Part shown: one piece after another, positions 32,331-40,496 of the stretch
How the letters are laid out: each line of letters opens with the position of its first letter
Numbering within the stretch: the stretch's first letter is position 1
IMG/VR virus record: IMGVR_UViG_3300046457_000194
Coordinates: 1 to 45,910 of that record
Origin: a virus
Reading direction: 5' to 3' (one strand)
Length of the DNA stretch: 45,910 nucleotides
Translations under genes and position numbers: made by a program
Notes under the pieces: generated by a model
Database searches by the model: none
Told to the model about the DNA's origin: nothing
Seen by the model: only the letters and a program-made list of their open reading frames with translations

Positions 32331-32911
32331 TTATGAGGGATTCCCAATCACCGTCGTTCGCTTCGAGCGTTTCAAGAATGTCGTCGGTATCGAAGTCGTC
32401 GTCCTCAAACTCTTCCGATGCAGGCGGGCGCGATGCGAATTCGTGCGCGTAGTACTCGGCTTCGACTTCCTCAGGCGTTAGCTCAAGAAAGCGCGGGTCA
32501 CGAGGCGACAGGTTGTACTTGCTGCGAAACCAGAATGAGATCGTCCTGTACGTCTCCCGCGCCGTTTGCTTCGCGCGCCGGGTTTGCTTTTTGGGGTCGT
32601 CGAAAGGAGTCCTCCTTTGCTTTGAGCGCCAGATAGACGTCGAGCACGCGGCCCTCAACGTCCGGCACCGAAGCAATGTCGATCTGCTCCAAATCCTCCC
32701 ACCCGGCAGGCGCTTCGACGCACAGAACCTTGTGCGCGGCCATGACCGCAGCTTGCGCGCGAATATCCGGATCTTCGTCGCCTGTCTCCTTCGTGAGACG
32801 AAGGTATTCGGCGCGAATGCGAATCTTGTCGCCGTAGGTACGGCGCGCGAATCGGAACGTGCCGACGCTCGGCACTTCCACGTAAAAATCGGTATCAGAT
32901 GGTTGACGCAT
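32311..32911 (-). CDS. Tail assembly chaperone, frameshifted long form
   Basis: Reading the 32911 frame up to about 32593 and then moving to the +1 (equal to -2) frame gives a 199-residue protein. Its C-terminal part has YNLSPRDPRFLELTPEEVE and the very acidic EEFEDDDFDTDDILETLEAND, and it stops at 32311. A CCCCAAAAAG run at 32596-32587 is where the frames can switch. Paired short and frameshifted long forms just before the tape measure gene are the hallmark of tail assembly chaperones, which coat the tape measure protein. The direction, +1 or -2, cannot be decided by eye. Confidence 0.75.
32498..32911 (-). CDS. Tail assembly chaperone, short form
   Basis: The 137-residue product begins MRQPSDTDFYVEVPSVGTFRF and includes PAGWEDLEQIDIASVPDVE and VLDVYLALKAKEDSF, resembling gpG-like proteins. 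It ends at 32498 if no frameshift occurs. It follows the zinc-finger gene by nine bases. The long form is described separately. Confidence 0.82.
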   Translation of the reverse strand: MRQPSDTDFYVEVPSVGTFRFARRTYGDKIRIRAEYLRLTKETGDEDPDIRAQAAVMAAHKVLCVEAPAGWEDLEQIDIASVPDVEGRVLDVYLALKAKEDSFRRPQKANPAREANGAGDVQDDLILVSQQVQPVAS

Positions 32912-32920
32912 GGTTTTTCC

Positions 32921-33127
32921 TTATCGGCCGTTGATGCGCTTGTGGCGGGCTTCTTTTTCGTAGTCATCGCGACAGCCGGTGTCGCAGAAGAGCAGCCCGG
33001 AATTGACCGGCTCATAGCAGTAGTGGCAGAAGTGCGTCGCCTTGAGTTTTGGCACCGCGAGCGCGGCGGCAATTTCAAGCTGGCGGGTCCGCTCTTCGAG
33101 CTCGGATGCGCGGTCGAATTCGTCCAT
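32921..33127 (-). CDS. Small zinc-finger protein
   Basis: The 68-residue protein has an amphipathic helix at 1-30 and then HFCHYCYEPVNSGLLFCDTGCRDDYEK, four cysteines in two pairs suited to one zinc. DksA-like and DUF2116-type zinc proteins of this size accompany phage late genes, but no specific role is known. A terminator and a late-gap motif lie upstream. Confidence 0.72.
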   Translation of the reverse strand: MDEFDRASELEERTRQLEIAAALAVPKLKATHFCHYCYEPVNSGLLFCDTGCRDDYEKEARHKRINGR

Positions 33128-33138
33128 GTTTCGAATAC

Positions 33139-33167
33139 AAAAAGGGCGACCGGATTGATCGCCCTTT
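33139..33167 (-). terminator. Rho-independent terminator after Rz
   Basis: AAAGGGCGA and TCGCCCTTT form a perfect 9-bp stem around a 9-base loop, running into further T residues on the minus strand. It lies between Rz and the zinc-finger gene. The late-gap motif ends at its first base. Confidence 0.8.
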
Positions 33168-33184
33168 CAGTGTCGAGTCACGAC
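33167..33184 (-). promoter_or_regulatory. Late-gap motif, site F
   Basis: GTCGTGAC TCGAC ACTGA on the minus strand, directly followed by the terminator stem. It fits the consensus at all 11 fixed positions. Confidence 0.6.
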
Positions 33185-33197
33185 TTCGCGTGCGGCG

Positions 33198-33746
33198 CTA
33201 CTTCGTCACGACGCTCGCGGCCGCCTGCTTCGTCACCCAATCCTGCAGCGCCTTCAGCTTTTCGAACTCGACGTGGCACTCGGCGTAGTTGTCGGAGACG
33301 GTTGAGGCAACGTCTTGAGCGGCGACGGCGGGACCATCAAGACTGACGGCGGTGTCGGGAAGGGGCACGCCGTTTGCGGCAGCGTCGTGGAGCAAGCGGA
33401 AGCCATAAGGCAGAGCGGGAGCAGAAAGCGGTACATATTTGGTCACCTGTTGGGTAATGGTCTTGCCTGCGTCGTGCACGACTTGCACGCGATCGACGTA
33501 TTGCGTGACGACTTGCGTTGTGACGGCCGCTTGCGCAGCCTGAGCCTTCGCGAGCGCGGCTGCTGCGACCAGCTTGTCGGCGTTCCACTGCTTCGTGACG
33601 TGCGCGGCGCCGAGCACGAAGCCGCCCGCAAGGCACGAGCCGATGACAAGCGCAGCAATCAGCACTTTGCGCAGCACCGGGAAGGCCCACAGGTAGCGCA
33701 GCGCTGCGCCCGTTGCGGCCATGCCGAGAATTGACAGCCAGATCAT
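33198..33746 (-). CDS. Rz-like inner-membrane spanin
   Basis: The 182-residue protein starts at the ATG at 33746, which overlaps the HNH stop by ATGA. It has hydrophobic segments near 1-18 and 29-50 and then an Ala/Gln-rich periplasmic helix (AAALAKAQAAQAAVTTQ), the expected pattern for an Rz spanin, with an extra first segment. A separate frame inside it encodes a proline-rich lipoprotein, the Rz1 partner. Spanins fuse inner and outer membranes at the end of lysis. Confidence 0.8.
   Translation of the reverse strand: MIWLSILGMAATGAALRYLWAFPVLRKVLIAALVIGSCLAGGFVLGAAHVTKQWNADKLVAAAALAKAQAAQAAVTTQVVTQYVDRVQVVHDAGKTITQQVTKYVPLSAPALPYGFRLLHDAAANGVPLPDTAVSLDGPAVAAQDVASTVSDNYAECHVEFEKLKALQDWVTKQAAASVVTK
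33254..33436 (-). CDS. Rz1-like outer-membrane spanin lipoprotein
   Basis: The 60-residue product lies wholly inside the Rz gene in another frame. It starts MYRFLLPLCLMASAC, a lipoprotein signal peptide with lipid-modified Cys15, and continues as a proline-rich tail (PFPTPPSVLMVPPSPLK). Small size, lipobox and proline content are the known Rz1 features, and embedded Rz1 genes occur in many phages. This makes a complete spanin pair. Confidence 0.85.
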   Translation of the reverse strand: MYRFLLPLCLMASACSTTLPQTACPFPTPPSVLMVPPSPLKTLPQPSPTTTPSATSSSKS

Positions 33747-34240
33747 TGCTTGGTCCCCTTGAGTTTGTGATCCACGCCCTTGACGTGCGCGATCGCCTTC
33801 GTGATCGACATACCCGGCTTGACCGAGCGCTGCGCGACCCACGTCGCAAACGTCGTGTCATGCACGCCCGCATCGATGCCGCGATGATGACCACCGGGCA
33901 CCGGCACGCCGTCAATCTCGCAGTGCCCGCAGAGCACGATCAGATTGCGAATGTCGTCGGGCGATTCGATCGGCTGCTCGCCGAGATGGTGCGTATAGCC
34001 GTATGGGTCGAAAACGTGCAGCGTGTCGAGCACCTTTTCCGGGTCGAGCGCGCCCCACAACGACCATTCGTGAATGTGATGCACTTCGGGGCTTTCCTTG
34101 CCGCCGCAGATCCAGCAGCCGAGCCCGAGCTGGCGCACGAGCGTGCGCTTGTTGCGCCGGAAGAGCGAGCTTTCGGTTCGCTTCTCGTGGTCCGGCGTCT
34201 CGATGTATTCGGTGAACGTGTGTTTGACTTCGTGCGTCAT
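33743..34240 (-). CDS. HNH-like protein in lysis cassette
   Basis: The 165-residue protein has a CWICGG pair, then EVHHIHEWSLWG, IVLCGHCEIDG and HHRGIDAGVHDTTFATWVAQR. The HHIH and Cys-x-x-Cys pairs match an HNH/zinc nuclease core. It is between endolysin and Rz and overlaps the Rz start by ATGA. Similar HNH genes occur in lysis or tail regions of some phages and could be mobile nucleases or packaging-related; the role is unknown. Confidence 0.78.
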   Translation of the reverse strand: MTHEVKHTFTEYIETPDHEKRTESSLFRRNKRTLVRQLGLGCWICGGKESPEVHHIHEWSLWGALDPEKVLDTLHVFDPYGYTHHLGEQPIESPDDIRNLIVLCGHCEIDGVPVPGGHHRGIDAGVHDTTFATWVAQRSVKPGMSITKAIAHVKGVDHKLKGTKQ

Positions 34241-34265
34241 GGGCGATGACTCCGTTGAGTAGCGC

Positions 34266-34283
34266 CCATCGTCACGTCACGAC
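34266..34283 (-). promoter_or_regulatory. Late-gap motif, site D
   Basis: GTCGTGAC GTGAC GATGG on the minus strand. ATGGGCG at its end can pair with CGCCCAT that covers the ATG at 34240, so the motif may also control translation. Confidence 0.7.
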
Positions 34284-34287
34284 TCGC

Positions 34288-34923
34288 CTACTTCTTGGCG
34301 GGAAAAGCCGACTCGTAGCGCGGCGCGCGCACGCGCATGACGTTCACCACGTAGTCGCGATTGACCTTGAAGAACGACTGACCGTAGCCCGAGACGGCCG
34401 TTTTTGCCTTCAGGCTCGTATGCTCGACGTGACCCCACCAGCGCGACTCGTCGCAGCCCTTCGTATTGCGGCAGAGCTCGCGATCCTTCAGCAACCCGCC
34501 AAGCCCGCCGTTGTACGCGGAGAGCGCGAAGGCATACTGGTTATCGGCGTCGGCTGCGCCCCTGATTTGACGGTAGAGGTTGCGGTCATACGCGACGAGC
34601 GCGCGAATCTGATACTTGGCGTCGAAGCGATCGCTCCATTGCCAGTCGCGCAGCGACTTGTCCCACTTCTTCGACTCTTCGAAGTTATTAAAGCGCGACG
34701 TGACCGTGAGCTGCCCGAGCCCGAAGCCGTACTCGCGCGACGTCTTGAGCTCGGCGCGCGGGTTCCAGCACAGCTTCGACTTCAGCGACGGGCAAGTCTC
34801 TTGCTCGATCTGCGCGGCGAGATACGCCGGATGCGGATGATCCGCCCACAGTGCGGCCGCTTCGGCGCGCACGAGGGGCAGATACGGAAGCGCGGCGTCC
34901 GGCGGGCTCAGTGCGACAGCCAT
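34288..34923 (-). CDS. SLT-type lytic transglycosylase (endolysin)
   Basis: The 211-residue protein contains the SLT motifs: QIEQETC with catalytic Glu42, EYGFGLGQLT (like the GLMQ motif) and ALSAYNGGLG. The protein has no signal peptide, so the holin is needed for release. It cuts peptidoglycan glycan strands to make anhydro ends. The ATG at 34923 overlaps the holin end by 16 bases. Confidence 0.9.
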   Translation of the reverse strand: MAVALSPPDAALPYLPLVRAEAAALWADHPHPAYLAAQIEQETCPSLKSKLCWNPRAELKTSREYGFGLGQLTVTSRFNNFEESKKWDKSLRDWQWSDRFDAKYQIRALVAYDRNLYRQIRGAADADNQYAFALSAYNGGLGGLLKDRELCRNTKGCDESRWWGHVEHTSLKAKTAVSGYGQSFFKVNRDYVVNVMRVRAPRYESAFPAKK

Positions 34924-35210
34924 ATCGCGTTCGCTATGAAAATGGAGCTCAGCACGAGCGCCACGGCGAGAAAGACGATCGCGGCCGGAAGCGGCTGATT
35001 CGCGGCCATCCCGACAAGCTCGCGCAGATCCACATACGGGAACAACACCTTGCGCAGCACATGCGAGGCGGCCGCGAAAAACACGACGACGGCGAACGAA
35101 TAGCCGATGGTGAGAGCGACCGGCAGATTGGTAAAAAGAATGAGCGCCGCCGGAATCAGCAGCGCCCACAGTCGCCAATCAAGCCGGGCGCGACGAAGAG
35201 AGTTCTTCAT
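34908..35210 (-). CDS. Holin-like three-segment membrane protein
   Basis: The 100-residue protein has a basic N-terminus and hydrophobic segments at about 14-31 (WALLIPAALILFTNLPVAL), 33-50 and 76-97 (AAIVFLAVALVLSSIFIAN). A small membrane protein with three segments immediately before an endolysin is the usual holin. Timing of host lysis would be set by its assembly. Confidence 0.8.
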   Translation of the reverse strand: MKNSLRRARLDWRLWALLIPAALILFTNLPVALTIGYSFAVVVFFAAASHVLRKVLFPYVDLRELVGMAANQPLPAAIVFLAVALVLSSIFIANAIWLSH

Positions 35211-35224
35211 TCGCGCCCCCGCCC

Positions 35225-35647
35225 TTACAGTTTCGTGCCCGACACGTCGAGCGCGTTGAACTGGCAGTTCGACGTGATGATCGCGTGCTTCGTCACGGTC
35301 GTATCACCGCTCGCGAACGAGCACGACACGATCTTGCGCAGCACACTGCCGTCGTCCTTCGACATGACGCAAATGTCGAACACAGCGCCTTCGAGCACCG
35401 CGTCGCCGTTCTCAGGCGTGAGCCCTTGATCGCGCAGCGCGCCGTTGAAGAGCACCATCGTCTCGGCCGAGACTTGGTGACGCGCCATGCCCGGCACCCA
35501 CTCGATGACGTGAATGTCACCGATGCCGCTCGCTTCCTGCAAACCGTAGTCGTCCGACATACGGATGTTTTGCAGCAGCCCGACCGTGTTGCCGTCGAAC
35601 TGAATGACGACCCGGTTGCCCGAGCGCGTCTTAACGTTGGTACGCAT
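35225..35647 (-). CDS. Tail tube protein
   Basis: The 140-residue protein follows the sheath gene and has a beta-rich pattern (NRVVIQFDGNTVGLLQNI, then GDIHVIEWVPGMARHQVSAE). This agrees with gp19-like tube proteins that form the inner tube of contractile tails. It is the size expected for the family. The holin gene follows 14 bases later. Confidence 0.87.
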   Translation of the reverse strand: MRTNVKTRSGNRVVIQFDGNTVGLLQNIRMSDDYGLQEASGIGDIHVIEWVPGMARHQVSAETMVLFNGALRDQGLTPENGDAVLEGAVFDICVMSKDDGSVLRKIVSCSFASGDTTVTKHAIITSNCQFNALDVSGTKL

Positions 35648-35661
35648 CTACGCGCCCTCCC

Positions 35662-37380
35662 TTATGCCGAAGCCGTGCCGCTGTACGGCACTGCGTACAT
35701 GAGCACCGACTCGTAATTGACCGGAATGACCGGGCTCGCTTGAAACGTGATCGCCACCTTGTCGCCCGAGAGCGAAACGCTCAGGTTCTTGTAGGCGGGG
35801 TTCTGCTTATCGCCGACCAAGACGCCGGGACCAGCAGGCGCAGCGGTCGCGCACAGGCGCAGCGCCGATTCAGCGGCCGCGTGGATCGAGCCGAGCGTGA
35901 GCGGCGTACCACCCTTGCCGAGATACGGCGCCACAGCGTCGCGCACCGAGCGCAGCGTGTAGTCCACAGCCGTGCCGCACGACAGCTCGACGCGGTTGTA
36001 GTTGGTGTTGGTGAGCCACGTCGAGATCGCCTTCGTCACGATGTAGCCGCGCGAATTCGACTCGACCGGAATGACGCCGCCCAAGATCAGACTGTCGGTA
36101 TCGGTCGGATTGCGCAGCGTGCGCTCGAAGCCCGCGACGGACAGCGACTTGTTCGTCATCGTCTCGCCCGGCGACAGACCGGCGAAGCCCGCAGCGATGA
36201 GCGCAGCGGTCATGTACGGCGCGAACAGCGTGTAATTGCCGCTGATGTCGTAGCTGTAGTAACCGAGATGCACCAGACCCGAACGATCCGAGTTGAGCGC
36301 CTTGGCCGCCAGCACCGCAGCCGCGTCGCTCGTGCCGAGCGCCGTGCCGTTGATTGCGCGACGTTCCATGCGCGCGACCGTGCTCATGTATTGAGCGTGC
36401 GCATCGGCCATAGCGGCGACAGCGGGCGAGCTCGACAGCGGCGTGAGCCACTGAACGTCGGCTGTTTGCGCGGTCGTGAATGCGTCTGACCATTCGATAT
36501 TGGTCGTCACACCATCGGAGCCGCCCGACAGATACGTGAACGGCACGATTGCGGGAACCTTGCCCGATCCAGCGAGGCGCGTCGCATTGACGTAAGGGCT
36601 CGATGCACCGTTGAACCAGTCCACCACCGCCTGCAGGTTCGCCGTCGCGGTGTAGAGCGCCGTCTTGACGTCCTGAGCCGTCACCGTGTCCAGACCATTG
36701 AGCGAAGCCGTCGCGCCGTTACCGTCGAGCACGGTCGCAGCGAAGCCGTTCGTCGCGTTGATGCGATCGACCACTTGCTGCACGGTCGGGAATTGCGTCA
36801 GATCGATCGTTGCGACCGGCGTAGCGGCGGGCGCGAACAGCGTGATCGTCGTGTCGGTCACGGTCATCGTCGCGCTCGCTTGCGCGCCCGAGTACTGCAC
36901 CGAGAACGCATTGCGATAGACGTTGTCGGCCGACGTGTAATCGTTGCCGAGCTGCGTCGTGAGCTTCAAGCCCTGCGTCGTGCCGTTCTCGATCTTGACC
37001 TTGATGTTGGCCGTGTACAGGCCGTAGTCGTCGGTCGAGAGCGCGATCGTCGGCGTTGCCGTCGAGTCGTTGAGCGTGAGCGTCGATTGCACAGCCGGGT
37101 TCACGCGAATCGCGTAGACCGTGGCCGGGCCACCCGTCTCCGCGCTCGGCGAGAAGGCTTTGCGGCACGCTTCCATGAGCTCGCCACCGCGCAGTGCTGC
37201 GATCGCTTCGGCGGGCGAGCCGAACTTCAGCACCGTATTGGGCTGTCCGCCCGTCGATTGACCGATGAGCAGAAGCGAGTTGCCTACGCTTGCGCCCTGA
37301 TCGGCCATTGCCGAATCGTCAACAGCGCTGACGACGGCCGGGGACGTGTACAACCGCCCGTTAAAAAACAAACCACTCAT
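35662..37380 (-). CDS. Tail sheath protein
   Basis: The 572-residue protein has a typical sheath layout: an N-terminal insertion-prone region with SPAVVSAVDDS, a large middle domain, and a C-terminal domain with HAAAESALRLCATAAPAG and VAITFQASPVIPVNYESVLM. Sheath proteins contract to drive the tube through the envelope. The adjacent tube gene and baseplate genes make this a certain contractile tail. Confidence 0.93.
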   Translation of the reverse strand: MSGLFFNGRLYTSPAVVSAVDDSAMADQGASVGNSLLLIGQSTGGQPNTVLKFGSPAEAIAALRGGELMEACRKAFSPSAETGGPATVYAIRVNPAVQSTLTLNDSTATPTIALSTDDYGLYTANIKVKIENGTTQGLKLTTQLGNDYTSADNVYRNAFSVQYSGAQASATMTVTDTTITLFAPAATPVATIDLTQFPTVQQVVDRINATNGFAATVLDGNGATASLNGLDTVTAQDVKTALYTATANLQAVVDWFNGASSPYVNATRLAGSGKVPAIVPFTYLSGGSDGVTTNIEWSDAFTTAQTADVQWLTPLSSSPAVAAMADAHAQYMSTVARMERRAINGTALGTSDAAAVLAAKALNSDRSGLVHLGYYSYDISGNYTLFAPYMTAALIAAGFAGLSPGETMTNKSLSVAGFERTLRNPTDTDSLILGGVIPVESNSRGYIVTKAISTWLTNTNYNRVELSCGTAVDYTLRSVRDAVAPYLGKGGTPLTLGSIHAAAESALRLCATAAPAGPGVLVGDKQNPAYKNLSVSLSGDKVAITFQASPVIPVNYESVLMYAVPYSGTASA

Positions 37381-37393
37381 AAGGAGTCTCCGG

Positions 37394-37666
37394 TTAAGCG
37401 GGCTGGATCAGGAACGCCGAATAGCGGTCCTTGAATTCGGACGGGAGCGCGCGCGTGCGACCGGCGGCCGATTCGACGCGATAGAACGCGCCGATCATTT
37501 CGATGCGGCGGTCGGTCGCGGACAAATTCGCGCAAAACTCTTCGATGCCCTGAACGAATTCCGAAACCACTTGCGGGCCGGTGTCCGTGTAGAGCGTGGT
37601 CGTCGCGGCGGGCGTCGTATCGGTAACGGCGTCGGCCGTGGCGTCATTTGCCTTGGGCATTGACAT
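37394..37666 (-). CDS. Hypothetical structural-region protein, 90 aa
   Basis: The product has a Thr/Ala-rich N-terminus and a helical C-terminal half (VSEFVQGIEEFCANLSATDRRIEMI). It precedes the sheath gene by 13 bases, in the block of head completion and tail genes. No family is recognised. Confidence 0.65.
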   Translation of the reverse strand: MSMPKANDATADAVTDTTPAATTTLYTDTGPQVVSEFVQGIEEFCANLSATDRRIEMIGAFYRVESAAGRTRALPSEFKDRYSAFLIQPA

Positions 37667-37675
37667 TCCCCTTCG

Positions 37676-38491
37676 TCAAAATTGGTAGTTGGTTGTGAGT
37701 TCTTCGACCGGCGAAACCGTCGCCTGAATCGACGCGGGCGCCACGCACGAGAAACTGCCGAGCGACTGAAACATCGGCACGTTGTACGTTTGGAAGTCCT
37801 CTTGATCGGAGAACTGAAGGTCAATCAGCTCCATCCCTGCGGCTTCAAAAACCTGCAAGTTGGCTTGCACGATTGACTTCACGAGATTGCGCAACGTGAT
37901 TCGCTCGTCGGAGCTCAGGCTAGAAATCGCAATCGCGATCTGATAGCGGCTGAGCCATCCTTCAAACTGGCCGATGCTTTCGTCGGTCGCATCGACGCCA
38001 ATCACTTCGCCGACCGCACGCTCAGCAGAACCGTCTGATTGAAGGTGTACCGTCACGACCGGGAAGCTCACGTCCTCAAACACAGGTGAGGCAGTGAGGA
38101 CCGGAATGACGCCGCTTTGCGGGAATATCGCCTGCCGCGCGACGGCGGCCGCAAGCCCCGCCGCGATGCGATCGCGCAGGTACGTCTGAACGTCTGTCTG
38201 GATGAATTCGAAGGAGCACTGCGGCACGACCGATGCGACCGCGCCCGCGCTCCATTGCGCGCCGTCGAAGTAGAACGGCTGATAGAAGTACGTGAGCCCG
38301 TCGATGAGCCCGGACGTATCCACCAAGTAAGTGTCAGAGCCGGTATAGACGAGCGTCGCGGCCGGGTCCGACAGTCCTGCGATATCGTTCGTCGTTTTGC
38401 GCAGGATCGACCACTTCTGCGCGCCCTGCGGCGGCTGAAGAATGACCGAGACGGCATTGCCTGCCGCAAGCGCTTGGAGGAACGAGATCAT
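37676..38491 (-). CDS. Structural protein, tail terminator candidate
   Basis: The 271-residue protein has an N-terminal beta domain resembling a fibronectin fold (SVILQPPQGAQKWSILRKTT, then TYFYQPFYFDG) and a C-terminal helical and beta part with LRDRIAAGLAAAVARQAIF, FEGWLSRYQIAIAISSLSS and DLQFSDQEDFQTYNV. The latter looks like tail terminator or completion proteins. It lies between connector genes and sheath, where a terminator is expected. The name remains inference. Confidence 0.65.
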   Translation of the reverse strand: MISFLQALAAGNAVSVILQPPQGAQKWSILRKTTNDIAGLSDPAATLVYTGSDTYLVDTSGLIDGLTYFYQPFYFDGAQWSAGAVASVVPQCSFEFIQTDVQTYLRDRIAAGLAAAVARQAIFPQSGVIPVLTASPVFEDVSFPVVTVHLQSDGSAERAVGEVIGVDATDESIGQFEGWLSRYQIAIAISSLSSDERITLRNLVKSIVQANLQVFEAAGMELIDLQFSDQEDFQTYNVPMFQSLGSFSCVAPASIQATVSPVEELTTNYQF

Positions 38492-38495
38492 GGGA

Positions 38496-38513
38496 CCATC
38501 GTCCCGTCACGAC
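38496..38513 (-). promoter_or_regulatory. Late-gap motif, site C
   Basis: GTCGTGAC GGGAC GATGG on the minus strand, beginning three bases after the upstream stop and ending four bases before the ATG at 38491. A GGGAC/GTCCC hairpin overlaps its end. Confidence 0.7.
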
Positions 38514-38516
38514 CTG

Positions 38517-39329
38517 TTAGCCGCCCATCTCCAGCGCTTTCTGAATGGCAGAGTCGAACTTCGGGCCGAGCGCGTCGGCGACGCCCTTCGCGATGTAGCG
38601 GCCGGGTTCGGGCTTCCTGATCCAGCCGCTCGACCACTCGCCCATGACGCGGAATGTGAGATAGGCGCTCGACGTCGGCGACTCGCTCGCGTTCGTTTTC
38701 ATGCGCACCATGCCCGCATAGATATCGGTCGCGTGATAGCTCTTCTTTTTCGGCACGAGCCCGGACGGGAGGCTTTCGCCCCACTTATATTTATTCCGAT
38801 GGATCATCACCGGGAAGCCGTTCTTGACGGCGCCCTGCTGATTCGCGACGATGCGCGTGCCAGTGATGCGCGACGGCTTCATTTGCGAAGCGACTTCGTA
38901 GATATCGGCGGGCATGGCGTCGGCATGCGCGTCGTATCCGGGCGTGTTGTGGCGGAAGGGAATAATGAGGTATCTCATCCCCTTGTGCTTGCCCTGCTTC
39001 GCCACGCGCACGCGCAGCGACGTCTTGAGCGCGTCCTTCAGATCGCGCGCCGGGCGCCCAAGCTCAATCTCCGTCGCCTTCGCGTAGCCCGCTTCGACCG
39101 TCACTTCGAAGGGGCCGCTGTTGTACCACTCGATCGAATTCGCGTATGCCTGCTTCTCGCCGACCCAAATGCCCGGCGCGTTCATGACGGCGCCCTTCCA
39201 CTGCTGCGTGGCGGCCTCGCCGAATGTCTGCACCGTCTCGGCGACGCGCCCGAGCAGCGCTTCGGCCTGCGCTTGCAGCATGTCGAGAACGGGCGCGAGC
39301 TCGACGCCGATCTTGTACTGCGCGCTCAT
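38517..39329 (-). CDS. Head-tail completion/minor structural protein
   Basis: The 270-residue protein starts with a helical stretch (VLDMLQAQAEALLGRVAETV) and then has WYNSGPFEVTVEAGYAKATE, similar to gp10/HK97-type minor structural proteins. The rest has basic beta segments (KKKSYHATDIYAGMVR). It overlaps no neighbour and precedes the terminator candidate. Placement supports a neck role; the family match is only partial. Confidence 0.65.
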   Translation of the reverse strand: MSAQYKIGVELAPVLDMLQAQAEALLGRVAETVQTFGEAATQQWKGAVMNAPGIWVGEKQAYANSIEWYNSGPFEVTVEAGYAKATEIELGRPARDLKDALKTSLRVRVAKQGKHKGMRYLIIPFRHNTPGYDAHADAMPADIYEVASQMKPSRITGTRIVANQQGAVKNGFPVMIHRNKYKWGESLPSGLVPKKKSYHATDIYAGMVRMKTNASESPTSSAYLTFRVMGEWSSGWIRKPEPGRYIAKGVADALGPKFDSAIQKALEMGG

Positions 39330-39330
39330 C

Positions 39331-39855
39331 TCACCACGGCCGGAAAGTCGAGCAGATCATCGTGCGCATCTCCGGACCCCACGGCGTCGCGCGGAACGCG
39401 TGCGTATCGGGCTCGAAATAGTTCCATGCTTTCCAACCGAACTTGAGCGACAGGTGCGGCCGCCCGAGCGCTACGTTGAAGTGCCGCCCATCGGTCGCGA
39501 TGAAAGTCGTATTCGTGCCGTCCGACGAGTAATGGACGACGCGCCACGCGGCCGGGTCGAACGCAATGCCCGCGACGTAATAGCCGAAGCCATAGCCCGG
39601 ATTGCGCCAGAGCCAGCGCGTGCGCAACCACCAGAGTTCAAACGGCCGCTTCGGAACGTGAAAGGAGAAATAGCCGTCCTGCCAGCCCGCATCGAGCGAC
39701 GCGTCGAAGGTCTGAAACCAGCGCAGCGCGCGCGGCAGATTGCCGTCCTTGTCCGCGAACGCGGCGACGAGCGGCGCGAGCGGAAACGACGCGAGCGTGA
39801 AGAGAACGTCGAGCAGCGCGAGCACGAGCCACAGGACGGCATACAGAGCGATCAT
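39331..39855 (-). CDS. DUF7338-like membrane-associated protein
   Basis: The 174-residue protein starts with a hydrophobic helix (residues 2-36, with LDVLFTLASFPLAPLVAAFAD) and then LPRALRWFQTFDASLDAGW. It contains WLWRNPGYGFGYYVAG, the signature of DUF7338-type phage proteins. They occur among structural genes with unknown function. The ATG at 39855 is the right start; longer readings pass through the next gene. Confidence 0.75.
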   Translation of the reverse strand: MIALYAVLWLVLALLDVLFTLASFPLAPLVAAFADKDGNLPRALRWFQTFDASLDAGWQDGYFSFHVPKRPFELWWLRTRWLWRNPGYGFGYYVAGIAFDPAAWRVVHYSSDGTNTTFIATDGRHFNVALGRPHLSLKFGWKAWNYFEPDTHAFRATPWGPEMRTMICSTFRPW

Positions 39856-39857
39856 TG

Positions 39858-40496
39858 TTATCTCCCGAAAAGATCGAAGCGACGCAGCACGACATTGCGC
39901 GGGAGCTTTGCGCCCGCATGATGCGGCCGGTCCCACGGCATATCGTTGAAGCAGAAATACTCTTGACGGCGGCGGCCGCTCATCGAGTACGTGATGCCCG
40001 GCGGCGGCGCACCATCGGGCCATGTAAGCGAGCCGTCCGGATTGATGACCGGCGGCGTCACGAGCACGAGCGTCCCGCCGTTGGGGCTGAAATACGCGAC
40101 GCGATCGATCGATACGAACGTCATATGCGACAGCGCCTTGTCGTTCACGCCCGCGACGAAGTTGATCGAGAACGGCTCGGAGCGGTTGACCATGACGACG
40201 CGGTCGTACTGGCCGATCGCGTAGAGCGCCGAGTCGGACGGAATCGACAGCACGACGTCGCCGCCGTCCCACATGCCGAAGGCCGCCCAATCCTTATGCG
40301 CCGAGCGCCCGGCGACGCCCGTCTTGCACTCGACAGGCGTATCCCACGTCCGGCCCTTGCCGCCGCACGACGGGCAATTGGGCTTTGCCGATCCAGAATT
40401 CGGGTTCACGCACGGGCATGCGTAGCCGCGCGACCACGTCACGAGCTGCCCTATGCCGTCGAGAAACGTGTTGAAGCGATCGGGGCTAAGCTGCAT
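39858..40496 (-). CDS. Structural/connector protein with zinc motif
   Basis: The 212-residue protein has an N-terminal CPCVNPNSGSAKPNCPSCGG motif, a four-Cys zinc site near residues 27-44, followed by a beta-rich domain. It starts at the ATG overlapped by TAATG with the small gene upstream. It lies in the neck block between capsid and sheath genes. No family is recognised; a virion-associated role is likely from position. Confidence 0.68.
   Translation of the reverse strand: MQLSPDRFNTFLDGIGQLVTWSRGYACPCVNPNSGSAKPNCPSCGGKGRTWDTPVECKTGVAGRSAHKDWAAFGMWDGGDVVLSIPSDSALYAIGQYDRVVMVNRSEPFSINFVAGVNDKALSHMTFVSIDRVAYFSPNGGTLVLVTPPVINPDGSLTWPDGAPPPGITYSMSGRRRQEYFCFNDMPWDRPHHAGAKLPRNVVLRRFDLFGR

Noticed and set aside
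29412-32336. A 974-codon open frame on the plus strand
   Set aside because: It is antisense to the tape measure gene, is very Arg/His-rich and has no recognisable domain; GC-rich DNA makes such shadow frames.
33451-33461. Operator-like ACCTGTTGGGT
   Set aside because: It is inside the Rz gene with no promoter nearby; single seven-of-eight matches are expected by chance.
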